Below are positions 8,491 through 18,800 of a stretch of DNA of 34,128 bases, piece after piece. The stretch is from positions 1-34,128 of the forward strand of contig SABY01000031.1 of the NCBI GenBank assembly GCA_009928785.1. Direction: 5' to 3'. This DNA is from Clostridia bacterium. Lineage in GTDB: Bacteria > Bacteroidota > Bacteroidia > Bacteroidales > 4484-276. The first letter of the stretch is position 1. Every line of letters begins with the position of its first letter. The position numbers were made by a program, and so were the translations under genes. Below the pieces are notes generated by a model. That model was not told the origin of the DNA. It saw only the letters and a list, made by a program, of their open reading frames with translations, and searched no databases.

Positions 8491-11031
8491 CTAATTCGCC
8501 ACCACCAGTCGTGCCGTAGATTGCTGATTTTCCTGACGCAGGCTAACCAGATAAACGCCATCGTTGAGCTTCGGCAGCGGGCAGGTCAGCAATATTTCAT
8601 CGCCATTAAGATGATATTTTTTTTTAAAAACATCCTCACCCGACAAACTGTAAATAAGCAAAGAAACCGACCCCACCACCGGCTTTGCAAGTTGTATGTG
8701 AATTAGCCTGCGCGCAGGATTTGGAAAAAGTTTCAAGGTGCCCTGTCCGCGCAATTCGGGAATGGCTGAGGAGTTTGGATGAACCGTATCGATAAACATG
8801 GCTGGCGGCAAAAATTCAGGCGCGCACACTTCATTGCCCATAGTATCGCCGATACTGCTGAGTGGCCAGGCCTGCAAGTTAATAATTTCCAGATTGCCTT
8901 GCTGCACGGTGGCGTCAATCAGATTAGAGCTGGCGCGCGAAGGATAAACACGGGCAGAGAATACAACCAGATTATCAATAAAAACTTCGAGAACAGAATG
9001 ATCGAGAAACACACGCAGCAAAATGGTATCGTTGGGGTTGTAAACATAAGATTCTGTGCGCAAATTCTGTGTGCCGCTTCCAAGAGTTGACTGCCGGCGA
9101 TCGAGGCTGATGCGGTCGTTGATCATATCAAAACTCAATATTGTCACCTCCTGCTCATCTTCGTTTTTAAAGAAGTGAATCTGAAACAGGGATGTGTCGG
9201 AAGTTACAAGCTGAAACTCCAGCTCTGCCTGCGTTGATGCAAACTCCGGCAAATTGAATGTTGTATTTTTTTCGATTAACCGATTCTGAATGGTGGTGGC
9301 TTGCTGACGCAGGCGGCATAGATTAGGATGCGGATAATGACCGATGAGGCTGTCGTTGAGCTGACGCACCACCCGCGGCAAACCAAAAGTGTGGCGCCAG
9401 CCGGCTTCCACCTGCGGCGCCTCAGGGCGCTGTTCGGGAATAATGCCGATATAAGCCACACGCTCCTGCTCATCGCGGCCAATGGCAGGCGAAAGAAAAT
9501 TTTCCTGAATCAATTCCCAGGGCGAAGGTTGTACTTGCAGAGGAGTAAAAGTTTCGTCATCCCAGCGACCGAGCCAATAAATTGTTTCTGCTCTTTTTAC
9601 AGGCGTGGGCACAGGCGTTACCGCCAAAAGGTATATTGTATCGTTGAGCGGAAAAAACAATGGCATCTCCCAGAATTTCCCCGTAAGGGCAATATTACTG
9701 CTGCGATACAATGGCTCAATGGGGGCCCAGTTGACAAGGTCGGTGGAGCGCCAGGTAAATAGTATGCCGCCGCCGTTGTTTTGCAATCCGGAACCCACGA
9801 TCATGTAATACAGTGAATCGGATTTCCAAACAAATGGGTCACGGAAATCCATGTGGTTGTAACCGGGCGGCGGGTTGGGAACCAGCGGATTTTCCGGATA
9901 GCGGTTCCAATCGATTAAACTATCAGTAAGAGGCGAAGCGCCGCCTATGCCGGCTTTTTCGCCATTTACGCCGGTGTAGATAATTTGCGGGACACCGGCA
10001 TCATTTTTTATAGTGGTGCCTGACCAGATGCCAAAGCTATCGAAACCCGGTGAGGGCGCCAATGCCATTTTTTCTTCTGTCCAGTTTACCAGATCGGGGC
10101 TGCTCAGATGCCCCCAATGCATAAAAAATAGCTGCGGTGCGTTGGGATTTTTCTGAAAAAACAAATGATATTTCTCTGCGTACCAGGTTAAGCCATAGGG
10201 TTCGTTGGTCCAACTGGTGTTGGGCATAGGGTGGTATTGTGGCCGCAGATGGTCACCGGCGTGTCGGATATCGGGGTCGATGGCAAGATCAGGAATAACA
10301 TTGCCGTATTGCTGATAATGTGCAAGAATTTCGGATGCTGATAAAATATCGTCACGCACCACCACCTCGTCAAGTGCTCCGTTAAGCACCATTATCGGAA
10401 ACCCGCCCTGCGCCGCGTAAATGGCGTGTCGCCCGACAAACAAAGCCTGATTGGCAGCCAGATTAAAAGTTGCCTGAGGTTCAATATTTTCATTCAGCCA
10501 GAGTTGCCCGTCCACATAAATTTTTGCCGCAGCAGCTTCCAGATCAATGGTGACAGCAATATAATGCCATGCGTATTTGCTCATACTTTGCTGCGTTGTA
10601 AACTGGTAATGTATGCTGTCGGCATAAAATTCGAGCACGATATCACCATAACGGGCTACACTCAGCGAAAATCCTGCTGTAGAAGTTTGCTGACTGACAA
10701 TGGATGCCGGCTGATAATTAAACGATTCGGTGGCATACCAGGCCTGGATACTCATCTGCTGACTAATACCGGATGCATCAAACGGCAACACGGTAATCCA
10801 GGTAGAATAGCCATCGAGGCGCAATGCATTTCCTATTACCCCTTCGATACGTTCAGGCCGTCCAAAGTGGTTGGCAATAGGGTATTGCAGCATGCTTACC
10901 GAATCCAATGCCATCGCCGCTGTACTTTCTTCTTTAAAACTAAATTTTACAACTGCTTGCCCGAATAGCTGGCATGCCGCCAATACCGTAATTGCAAGGG
11001 TTAAAAACAATGGATGATTAATCTGTTTCAT
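8491..11031 (-). CDS. GH32-family protein with N-terminal LamG-like domain, T9SS tail and variant nucleophile
   Basis: 846 residues. A signal peptide is followed by a LamG/concanavalin-like carbohydrate-binding sandwich (about 28-245, with ALRLDG, MSIQAWY, WHYIAVTID, IYVDGQL, NGALDEVVV), a GH32 propeller and sandwich (about 265-730), and a T9SS type A sorting domain (about 765-846, LFPNPARR, DGVYLVSL). The nucleophile motif is WTNEPYG: Glu277 (codon 10201-10203) stands where GH32 has Asp. The stabiliser (DFRDPF, Asp398) and acid/base (WEMPLFF, Glu455) are kept, although WECPD is degraded. The signal region also reads as a lipobox (VLAAC, Cys20), which conflicts with the T9SS tail. It is probably a surface or secreted fructan-active enzyme or binding protein; activity is uncertain because of Glu277. 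Confidence 0.88.
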   Translation of the reverse strand: MKQINHPLFLTLAITVLAACQLFGQAVVKFSFKEESTAAMALDSVSMLQYPIANHFGRPERIEGVIGNALRLDGYSTWITVLPFDASGISQQMSIQAWYATESFNYQPASIVSQQTSTAGFSLSVARYGDIVLEFYADSIHYQFTTQQSMSKYAWHYIAVTIDLEAAAAKIYVDGQLWLNENIEPQATFNLAANQALFVGRHAIYAAQGGFPIMVLNGALDEVVVRDDILSASEILAHYQQYGNVIPDLAIDPDIRHAGDHLRPQYHPMPNTSWTNEPYGLTWYAEKYHLFFQKNPNAPQLFFMHWGHLSSPDLVNWTEEKMALAPSPGFDSFGIWSGTTIKNDAGVPQIIYTGVNGEKAGIGGASPLTDSLIDWNRYPENPLVPNPPPGYNHMDFRDPFVWKSDSLYYMIVGSGLQNNGGGILFTWRSTDLVNWAPIEPLYRSSNIALTGKFWEMPLFFPLNDTIYLLAVTPVPTPVKRAETIYWLGRWDDETFTPLQVQPSPWELIQENFLSPAIGRDEQERVAYIGIIPEQRPEAPQVEAGWRHTFGLPRVVRQLNDSLIGHYPHPNLCRLRQQATTIQNRLIEKNTTFNLPEFASTQAELEFQLVTSDTSLFQIHFFKNEDEQEVTILSFDMINDRISLDRRQSTLGSGTQNLRTESYVYNPNDTILLRVFLDHSVLEVFIDNLVVFSARVYPSRASSNLIDATVQQGNLEIINLQAWPLSSIGDTMGNEVCAPEFLPPAMFIDTVHPNSSAIPELRGQGTLKLFPNPARRLIHIQLAKPVVGSVSLLIYSLSGEDVFKKKYHLNGDEILLTCPLPKLNDGVYLVSLRQENQQSTARLVVAN

Positions 11032-11073
11032 GATGTAGAATTTTTTAGGTTTTAAAAGGAGAAACCAAAAAAT

Positions 11074-11174
11074 GGGGTTGCCTCAATTTAGATTAACAAA
11101 ACTTCAATTATGAGAAAACAACAAGCATCGGGATCAAAATGATCAATCCTTCTGATGGTTAGAGAGGCAACCCC
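11074..11174 (-). promoter_or_regulatory. Long-range inverted repeat between surface lipoprotein and GH32 genes
   Basis: GGGGTTGCCTC (11074-11084) and GAGGCAACCCC (11164-11174) form a perfect 11-bp inverted repeat with a 79-base interior. The interior holds a small hairpin GATCA-AAA-TGATC. In the minus-strand transcript the closing arm is followed by A and then six U, so the structure could act as a terminator, attenuator or processing site that lowers expression of the downstream GH32 genes relative to susCD. It could also be a 101-bp miniature element with terminal repeats; I see no clear target duplication. Confidence 0.45.
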
Positions 11175-11188
11175 TATGAGAACTATTA

Positions 11189-12634
11189 TTAATTTGCTAA
11201 CAAATAATCAATTGTATTGCGCGCCACTGTATGGAGGTTGTCCTGGTACGGGTTATCGCCAGTTGGGTTTATGTCGCCACGGGCGTTTTGGTTAAATTCA
11301 AAACCACCAATTCCCATAAAGATACCTCTGCCATTAAAGTCGTCGTTGGGCAGCAGTTCCAGCACGCCAGCCATAAAGTAATCGTGGATGCCGCCCCACA
11401 CGCCCAGCCATTCTACCTGGTTGCTCTCGGTAAAGCTCACATAAGCACCCGGGGCATTGTTGGGATATCCTTCGGTAGCTGCAATTTCTATTATCACGTG
11501 GTTATGGTCTTCTTTCCAGCCTGGACCTATCACAGGAAAGGTGAAAAAGCCGGCATCTTCGATAAAGGTCAGGTTTTGATAAATGGGATGGCCACGATGA
11601 TCGACCCCCGGCAGGTTAACGCCGATGGTCCAGGTGTCGGGGTTTTCAAAACCTTCGCCGTTGCCAATGGCCATGGGATAAGATTTGGTAAGACGCCCGA
11701 TACTCCAAAAGTATTGCACAGCGTGTCCCGAAAGGAAAAGATTTCCGCCATCTTTCATATAATCCGAAAAGATATCGATAACGGCCTGATGGGCAGCGTA
11801 CGCCGGAAGCTGGTCGTTAGCATCATAATGCCACCAAATGGTTTTGTAGTTGTAAATATTCACATCTCCGGCCATCACTTGTGTCCAGGAGATGTATTCG
11901 GCATCGGGATATTCGCTGAAGAGCCAGTCGGCAGCAGCCTGTTCGTCGTCGTCGGGCAAAGTAAATCGGTCGGTGGCGGTACCCACAAATGCAAGCTTCG
12001 ATCCGATGGCACCTTTGGTAGTGTCGGGGGTTGCTGCCACCGAAACCAACACAAGGTAATCTACAGTTTGGCTTCCGCCGGTAACAGTATAAGTTACCGG
12101 ATTAGTAAAATCCTGTGCTACACCGGAAGCAGGCGCGACGGTACTTTCGGGCGTAACTTCAATTTGCGGAACCAGATTGGTTAGATCGGTGCCCCAGGGT
12201 AATGGAACATCAATAATATGTTCTTCATCATTGATTATGCCCTGGCTGCCATCGATGGCAAAACTGGTGATTGCAGTCTGTAGCACTTCCACACGCACCC
12301 AATAATTTTGATACACATTGCCATTGTACACCCTGTAAGCTACCGAATCAGTAAAGTCGAGCGTTGTGCCTGAAGCAGGCGCTACCTTTGCACCCTGCGA
12401 TACACTCACCTGCGGCGTCAGCGATGTAATATCCATTGTTCCGGCGGGAAGCGTAACCAGGATTCGAGCATTTTCATTATCAATAATTCCCTGCCGGTCG
12501 CCAATTTTAAATTCAGTGATATTAACGGGTTTATCCAGATCAAGTGGCGTAGTATCTTTTTCACAAGAAACCACAACCATCAGCACAAAGGCCAAAGAGA
12601 GCAATTTTATAATGCTGTTTTTTATTTGATTCAT
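11189..12634 (-). CDS. DUF4960 surface lipoprotein (putative fructan-binding), repeat-type N-terminus
   Basis: 481 residues. The signal peptide ends in VVVSC (Cys24) followed by EKD, acidic residues suited to surface export. Two homologous domains of about 80 residues follow (about 37-118 and 120-200; each has an ITxF start, QGII, a P-rich VAPASG and a DFT strand), resembling the DUF5018-type sandwich. The rest (about 211-478) is a DUF4960 domain with WWHYDAND, GGNLFLSGHA, GPGWKEDHN and WLGVWGG. Its position directly after SusD matches the surface glycan-binding protein slot (BT1761 in the B. theta levan locus). ATG at 12634 is chosen over the in-frame ATG at 12649 because GGAGGAGA lies just before it. 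Binding function is inferred from context. Confidence 0.82.
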   Translation of the reverse strand: MNQIKNSIIKLLSLAFVLMVVVSCEKDTTPLDLDKPVNITEFKIGDRQGIIDNENARILVTLPAGTMDITSLTPQVSVSQGAKVAPASGTTLDFTDSVAYRVYNGNVYQNYWVRVEVLQTAITSFAIDGSQGIINDEEHIIDVPLPWGTDLTNLVPQIEVTPESTVAPASGVAQDFTNPVTYTVTGGSQTVDYLVLVSVAATPDTTKGAIGSKLAFVGTATDRFTLPDDDEQAAADWLFSEYPDAEYISWTQVMAGDVNIYNYKTIWWHYDANDQLPAYAAHQAVIDIFSDYMKDGGNLFLSGHAVQYFWSIGRLTKSYPMAIGNGEGFENPDTWTIGVNLPGVDHRGHPIYQNLTFIEDAGFFTFPVIGPGWKEDHNHVIIEIAATEGYPNNAPGAYVSFTESNQVEWLGVWGGIHDYFMAGVLELLPNDDFNGRGIFMGIGGFEFNQNARGDINPTGDNPYQDNLHTVARNTIDYLLAN

Positions 12635-12648
12635 TGTTATCTCCTCCA

Positions 12649-14073
12649 TTATTTAGATTTTAGATATTCGATTGAATTCCTGGTGATTCTGTGGATTTGC
12701 TGCTGATGGGGATTGGTACCGCTGTTTTGGTTCCATTCGTAGGCGCCTAGTCCTATAGTGATAGCAGTGCCCTCATATTGGCCGAAAGGCATAAACTCGC
12801 CAATGCCGACCATGAAATAATCGCGTACATGCCCCCACGCACCAAGCATTTTTACCCCATAGGTAGTTTCCAGATATGGAATAAACGTATCGTCGTCGTT
12901 TGTAAAGCCGTTGGCAGCGGGTAGGTCGGTCCAGGCGCTGTTGTGGTCTTCTTTCCAGCCTGATCCGAGGAGCGGAATCTCTTTACCGTTGTTGCCGGTG
13001 TTATTAATAATCAAACCCTGGTACAACGGATGATTGCTGTAGTCGTAAGCCTTCAGATTAACACTTACCGTCCACACATCCGGATTGTCGCCGCCCTGGC
13101 CGTCGCCGATGGCTTTTCCGTTACTAAAACCTTCGTCAGGGATGCGACCAAGCACTTCGAGATACATGGTGGCATGGATAGAAAGCAAGAGGTTACCACC
13201 TGTTTTGTAGTAATTATTGATGGCCTCCACCACGATAGGATTTTTGGAAATGGCCGGAAGCGTAGCGCCGCCAATTTCGTCGTGGTGCCACCAAATAACG
13301 CGGTATTGGTTAAGGTCGGCAGTACCATCGAGAATCTGATCGAAAGTAATGTAATCGGAGTTGGTGATATTATCGGCAAACCACTGCGCAGCGGCAAGCT
13401 CATCATCATCAGGAATGCTCTGTATGTCGGGATACTGACTTAGGAAAGCGATTTTGGTAGGTCCTATTCTGAATTGCTGATAAAGCGTATGCGAACTTTC
13501 GTCCGCGCTATTGATGGTGCTAAAGGAGAACTTGTAGTTGCCCAGTGGCAGTCCAACCAATTTGAGGCTTGTGGCATTGCCTTGGAGCACCTGTTCGCCA
13601 GATACTTCTGACGAAGTCCAGGACACAATAACATTTTTCAGGGATTGGTCAGCAGGCAGTTTCCACGATACGAAGAGCGTATCTTCTTCCTGAACAAAAG
13701 TAACCTGCTGCACGTTGCCGGCGCCGGAACGGGTGAAGCGGATAGTTTTCCCTAATGAATAATCGCCCAGTGTATCTTTTAGCTTAATGGTAAATGCATA
13801 TTCCTTGTTGGTTTGAATAATGCCATAGTCGAGGCTTGTTTGGCTGCCGGGCAAAATCGTAACGCCATCGGTATGCCGCACCACGGTGGTGAGGCCGGTT
13901 TCGGGATTAGGGTTTGTCCAACTGATGCGCACGCTGTCCTGGCCTGCAAAAAAAGTATAATCGAGATTTTCTACCGGCGCCAGTTTGGCTTCCAGTGCAT
14001 CATTGATGTCTCTTTTGTAGCAGCCGGCCATCATTAGCATAGCTGCCATTATTAGGATGATGTTATTTTTCAT
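12649..14073 (-). CDS. DUF4960 surface lipoprotein (putative fructan-binding), FN3-type N-terminus
   Basis: 474 residues. Lipobox MMAGC puts the acylated Cys at 18. Two fibronectin-III-like domains (about 33-112 and 118-202; DSVRISWTNP and DTLFVSWKLP start equivalent strands) precede a DUF4960 domain (about 205-470) with IWWHHDE, GGNLLLSIHAT, GSGWKEDHN and MLGAWGHVRDYF. The last domain is clearly paralogous to that of the next gene, while the N-terminal halves are unrelated in type. The domain resembles a glutamine-amidotransferase/ThuA-like fold, but I see no catalytic cysteine nucleophile, which fits a binding rather than an enzymatic role (inference). It starts 19 bases after susD, and its TAA overlaps the region just before the ATG of its paralogue. 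Confidence 0.82.
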   Translation of the reverse strand: MKNNIILIMAAMLMMAGCYKRDINDALEAKLAPVENLDYTFFAGQDSVRISWTNPNPETGLTTVVRHTDGVTILPGSQTSLDYGIIQTNKEYAFTIKLKDTLGDYSLGKTIRFTRSGAGNVQQVTFVQEEDTLFVSWKLPADQSLKNVIVSWTSSEVSGEQVLQGNATSLKLVGLPLGNYKFSFSTINSADESSHTLYQQFRIGPTKIAFLSQYPDIQSIPDDDELAAAQWFADNITNSDYITFDQILDGTADLNQYRVIWWHHDEIGGATLPAISKNPIVVEAINNYYKTGGNLLLSIHATMYLEVLGRIPDEGFSNGKAIGDGQGGDNPDVWTVSVNLKAYDYSNHPLYQGLIINNTGNNGKEIPLLGSGWKEDHNSAWTDLPAANGFTNDDDTFIPYLETTYGVKMLGAWGHVRDYFMVGIGEFMPFGQYEGTAITIGLGAYEWNQNSGTNPHQQQIHRITRNSIEYLKSK

Positions 14074-14092
14074 AATCTATATTTTTTAGCTA

Positions 14093-15805
14093 TTAATAAC
14101 CTGGGTTTTGTACATAAAGACCCTGCGACCAGTTGATTTGCTGCTGAGGAATAGGAAGGTATTCGTCGCGGCTTTTGGTAAAATGGGCATAGCTCAAATA
14201 ATTGCGTTTGTCCATTTCCTGTGTAAAATAGGGATTCAGTACCTGATCGGCGATACCCCATCTCACGAGGTCAAAAAACCGGGTGCCTTCCATAGCAAAT
14301 TCCAGCCGGCGCTCGAAGCGCAGTTTCGCACGAGCTTCTTCTTTGTTTCCCAGCGAGGCGTATTGTCCAACAGCATAATTTGATATAGGGCTTCCGTTGG
14401 CTTTGCGCAGTAATGCAGTACTGGCAGCAGCGCGGGCGCGTATTTGGTTGATGAGCGACAACGCTTCATCGGTACGCCCCAGTTCTATCAAAGCCTCGGC
14501 TTTCATCAGCAGCACATCGGCCAAACGGATAATAATGCGGTTTTTGGAATTGCCATAAAACGGGTCTATGTTCACCATGCAATCGCAGGTGGGAGCTACG
14601 TTTTCTTTCAACGACATATTGGTTCCATACACGTCGGCATTTCTTATCCAGCTTTCGCTCATTACCAGGTCACAGACGTATTTCCAGGGTTTGCCAATCT
14701 GTGCTACTGTATGATCCAGACGCGGATCGACGGTTTGGCTGCCATTATAGTCTTCGTTATTAAAATCGTCGAGCATCGGCAAGCCGTTGGCGTCGGTTTT
14801 AAACGCGTTCACCAGATTCTGGCTTGGCTGATGAAAGCCACAGCAGCCAAAGCCACCATCCATAGGAGCATTGAGCACATCGCCCCAGTTGAGGCGGCCT
14901 TTGGGCGACACATCGCCAATAGAATACTGCACCGACCACAAAGCCTCCGGCCCGTTTTGAAAAATCCCCGGGAGGAAGTTGTTGGCAAAATCAGTTTCAA
15001 GGGTGTAGCGCGATGCCAAGGCATCATTAAAAAGCGCAACAGCCTCACTCATGCGCTGCATGTTGATGTTAACTACGTTGTGATTTTCGTCCTGCTCGTA
15101 GGCCTGATACAGGCGCACTTTGCCAAGATAAGCTTTAGCAGCCACCTGGTTGGCACGGCCTACTTCCGGCTGAAACAAGGGCAAATTTTCGGTAGCAAAC
15201 TCAAAATCAGCGGCAATCTTATCCCACAGCTCGTCATTGGTAAACTGGCGGTTGGAAATATTTTCGTAATCATTTACAGGCACAAACTCGTCGATGTAGG
15301 GGATGTATTTCCAAAGGATTTTCAATTTGAAATAGAAGTGTCCGCGCAAAAAACGCATCTCGGCCTGCCGCACTTTGCGCAGAGGCATCTCCTCATCGGT
15401 AAGATCGTTGAGGGCGCGCAAAGCATTGTTTACCCGCGAAATACTGATGTAAAGGCTGAACCACATCTCGTCGGGGTCGCCGCCGCCTTCCAGGCCAGCC
15501 ATATTGGGCTGGGTATAAACGAAAGTTTCAAAAAAGTGATACGACTGAATGTCGGCTTCGTCACGACCACCTTTGTAAGCATCGTCGGAGCGCACATTGC
15601 CGTAAGGCCACATGCTATAAGGCGCCGTGTAATGGTCGCTGCCAAGGGCAGAATATGCAGAAATTACGAGGCCTTCAGCATTTTCGGGAGCTGTCAGGTT
15701 TTCTTCGCTCAGCACGCCTTTGGGTTTTACATCCAGAAAATCCTGGCATCCCTGCAGCGAAAGGCCAATAAGTAGCAGTGCGAAAAAATATTTTATCTTG
15801 TTCAT
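14093..15805 (-). CDS. susD: SusD/RagB-family outer-membrane lipoprotein
   Basis: 570 residues. Lipobox SLQGC (Cys20) is followed by the family hallmark QDFLDVKPKG. TPR-like helices build most of the protein, and the C-terminus carries typical SusD text (RLADVLLMKAEALIELGR, LINQIRARA, ERRLEFAMEGTRFFDLVRWG, LPIPQQQI). SusD caps the SusC barrel on the cell surface, binds the glycan and controls its entry. The substrate is assigned as fructan from the surrounding GH32 and fructokinase genes, not from the protein itself. It follows susC by 25 bases in the same run. Confidence 0.95.
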   Translation of the reverse strand: MNKIKYFFALLLIGLSLQGCQDFLDVKPKGVLSEENLTAPENAEGLVISAYSALGSDHYTAPYSMWPYGNVRSDDAYKGGRDEADIQSYHFFETFVYTQPNMAGLEGGGDPDEMWFSLYISISRVNNALRALNDLTDEEMPLRKVRQAEMRFLRGHFYFKLKILWKYIPYIDEFVPVNDYENISNRQFTNDELWDKIAADFEFATENLPLFQPEVGRANQVAAKAYLGKVRLYQAYEQDENHNVVNINMQRMSEAVALFNDALASRYTLETDFANNFLPGIFQNGPEALWSVQYSIGDVSPKGRLNWGDVLNAPMDGGFGCCGFHQPSQNLVNAFKTDANGLPMLDDFNNEDYNGSQTVDPRLDHTVAQIGKPWKYVCDLVMSESWIRNADVYGTNMSLKENVAPTCDCMVNIDPFYGNSKNRIIIRLADVLLMKAEALIELGRTDEALSLINQIRARAAASTALLRKANGSPISNYAVGQYASLGNKEEARAKLRFERRLEFAMEGTRFFDLVRWGIADQVLNPYFTQEMDKRNYLSYAHFTKSRDEYLPIPQQQINWSQGLYVQNPGY

Positions 15806-15830
15806 GGTATTAATATTTAGATGTTTTTAT

Positions 15831-18800
15831 TTAAAAAGTTAAATTCACACCGGCGGTAAGTGTAACAGGAATTGGATAGCCCCAGTTGGGTGTTTCCGGG
15901 TCGATGCCCGTAAAGCTTTTCGATTTGATGGTTACCAGATTTTGACCACCCAGATATACACGCAGCTTGTCGATGCCCGACTTGGGCAAATCAAAAGTGT
16001 AGCCTACCTGCAGGTAACGTAGTTTAAGATATGATCCCGATTCGACAACATAAGTCGAAAACCGGTTTTCGTTGTTGGCATCGATGAGGGTAAGTGCCGG
16101 AATATCGGAGCCGGTATTGGTGGGCGACCAGGCACCCAACAAGCGATCGCCTTTGTTTGATCCTGATTCTTTTACACTCCAGAAGTCGGTATGATATTTA
16201 GCCTGATTGATAACATCGATACCAACCACACCTTCCCAAAACATATTAAAATCAAAGCCTTTGTAATTGACACTAAAATTAAGGCCGTAGGTAAAGTCGG
16301 GATGCGGGATTCCTATCCATGTCCGGTCGTCGTCGGTTATCACGCCATCGCCGTTGAGGTCTTTGAAGCGGATACGTCCCAGGCCTTTGCCTACACTTTC
16401 GGGCGAGTTGGCTACTTCGTCTTCGGTGCGATAGAGGCCATCGGCTACATATCCATAAAACGAACCTAACGGATGGCCAAGTATATTGTCGCCACGGCCG
16501 TTGCCACCATAAGCATTTTCGACGGCTTCGGGCAAATCGACGATTTCGTTTACATAACTTGATAAATTACCAGTGATAGAATAATCGAAATCTTCGCTCA
16601 CCATTTCGTTCCATGAGATGAGAAACTCCAGCCCGTGGTTGGTCATGGCAGCGCCATTAACCCACTGGTTTCCGCCTTCGCCTATCACGCCGATGTAGCC
16701 GGGTTCAAAGAGCATGTCTTCGGTTTTTTTCCAGAAATAGTCGATGCTACCGCGTAGTTGCTGATTTTTAAAACCATAGTCGATACCGATGTTGGTTTGA
16801 GTGGTTGTTTCCCATTTCAGGTCGTCGTTGCCCAGGCGCACGCGGCGATAACCCGATGGCAGGCCAGAGGTATTGTAGCCACCAATATCATAAGCCGTGC
16901 CCCAGGGCGATGCCCAGGTGGGATCGCCACCGTCGTAATCGCTGATAAATATGGAGTAACGCGCCAGGTTGTCGATGGCCTGATTACCGGTTTGTCCCCA
17001 GCCGGCGCGCAATTTGAAGTCGGACATGATATCAACACTCTCTTTGAAGAAGTCTTCTTCGCTGATACGCCATCCTGCCGAAGCCGCCGGAAACAAACCA
17101 AACTGATTGTTGGCACCGAAGCGCGACGAACCATCGTAGCGCATGGTTACCGAAGCCAGATATTTGTTATTAAAAGTATAGTTGGCTTTGCCAAAATAAG
17201 ACAAGAGGCGATACCCTGTGCCACTTCCTAACACACTCTTGGCGCCAGTACCGGCATTGATGTACATGTAATCGGGGTCTTCGAGTTCGAAGTCCTCTAC
17301 GCCGGCACCAAATTCCTCATAGCTGTCGCTGAACATCTCGGTGCCAGCCAAAAAATCCCAGTCGTGTTTTCCAACCTGCAATTTATAATTCAGCGTGTTA
17401 GTAAAGGTATATTTAAAGGTGTGCGACTGGAAGTTATTCACGCGATTGGTGGGATTGGTAAGATAGCCCGACTGATAGCTGTACGTCATCAGACGGCTAT
17501 AATAGTTGCCGTAGTCGATGCCAAAGCTTGAGTGAAAAACCAGGTCGTCGATAATTTCAAAATCTAGATATGCATTACCAAAGATTCGCATAAAGTTGCT
17601 GTGGTTTTGGTCGTTGTCTTCGAGAAGCCGCACAGGGTTCTGACGGTCGTTCATACCTGCCACAGGACCGCCCCAGCCAATGCCGTCCACAGTATGCACC
17701 GGGATAACGGGCAATGTTTGCAGAGTAAGATTCAGCACATCGGTATTGGTTTCTTTCAGGTAACTGAACGAAAGATTTTCGCCAATCGTCAGGCGGCCAT
17801 CAAACATATCATAGTCGCTGTTGAGGCGGGCATTGACGCGTGAAAAACGCGAAGTGTTGATGATTCCCTGGTTGTCGTATAGACCGATCGAAAACATAGA
17901 ACGACCTCTATCGGTACCTTGCGAAAAGCTCAGGTCCATCGTTTTTTGGTTACCGATGCGTGAGATTTCGTTGTACCAGTCGGTGTTTGAAGTCAACATA
18001 GTTTGGTCAGCGTCGAGGTACTTTGGCAACAGCACATTATCCAGGACGGGATTTCCGTCGGCATCATAATGCCAGTCGTATTGATAAAGGTAATGCTGGT
18101 TGGGGTCCTGGCCATCATTCACTGCTGCTTGCCAATAGGCTTGTCCGTATTGGTAGCTGTCGAGCACCGAAGGTCGTTTGGCATAAAAGCTCAGGCCGGC
18201 ATTGGTTTTCACATTGACTTTGGTTTTTCCGGCTGTTCCTTTTTTGGTGGTGATGATGACAACTCCGTTGGAAGCGCGTGAGCCATAAATGCTGGCCGCC
18301 GAGGCATCTTTAAGCACCTGCATGGATTCGATGTCCTGCGGATTAAGCTCGTTGAGGTTGCTTGTGGTGGGCACGCCATCGATGACAAACAGCGGTGTAG
18401 TGTTGGCATTGATAGAGTTGATACCTCTTATTTTGATATCCACCGATCCGTCGGGCGATCCGTCGGATGAGATAATCATGCCAGGCACTTTGCCCTGAAT
18501 ACTCTGCATGGCGTTGGCCGACACATATTCGTCGAAGCTCTTGGTTTCTACTACCGAAACCGCTCCGATAAGGTCTTTCTTTTTGCGTGTTCCGTAGCCT
18601 ACCACCACTATCTGGTCGAGTTCCACCATCGAGCTTTCCAGAGTTACATCCATTTCGCCGTCGCTGGTTATGAGTTTTTCCTGTGTTTCTTTGCCCACAA
18701 ACGAAAATATCAGTGTGGCGCCAACAGGTACATTTATCGAGTAAAGTCCGTCGATGTTGGTGGTGGTGCCGTTGAGGGTTCCTTTTTCGAGGATGGATAC

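Noticed and set aside
11231..12184. 317-codon open frame on the plus strand
   Set aside because: Antisense shadow of the DUF4960 lipoprotein gene.
14444..15775. 443-codon open frame on the plus strand
   Set aside because: It lies wholly antisense to susD, whose protein is a clear family member; no homology or start signal supports the antisense frame.
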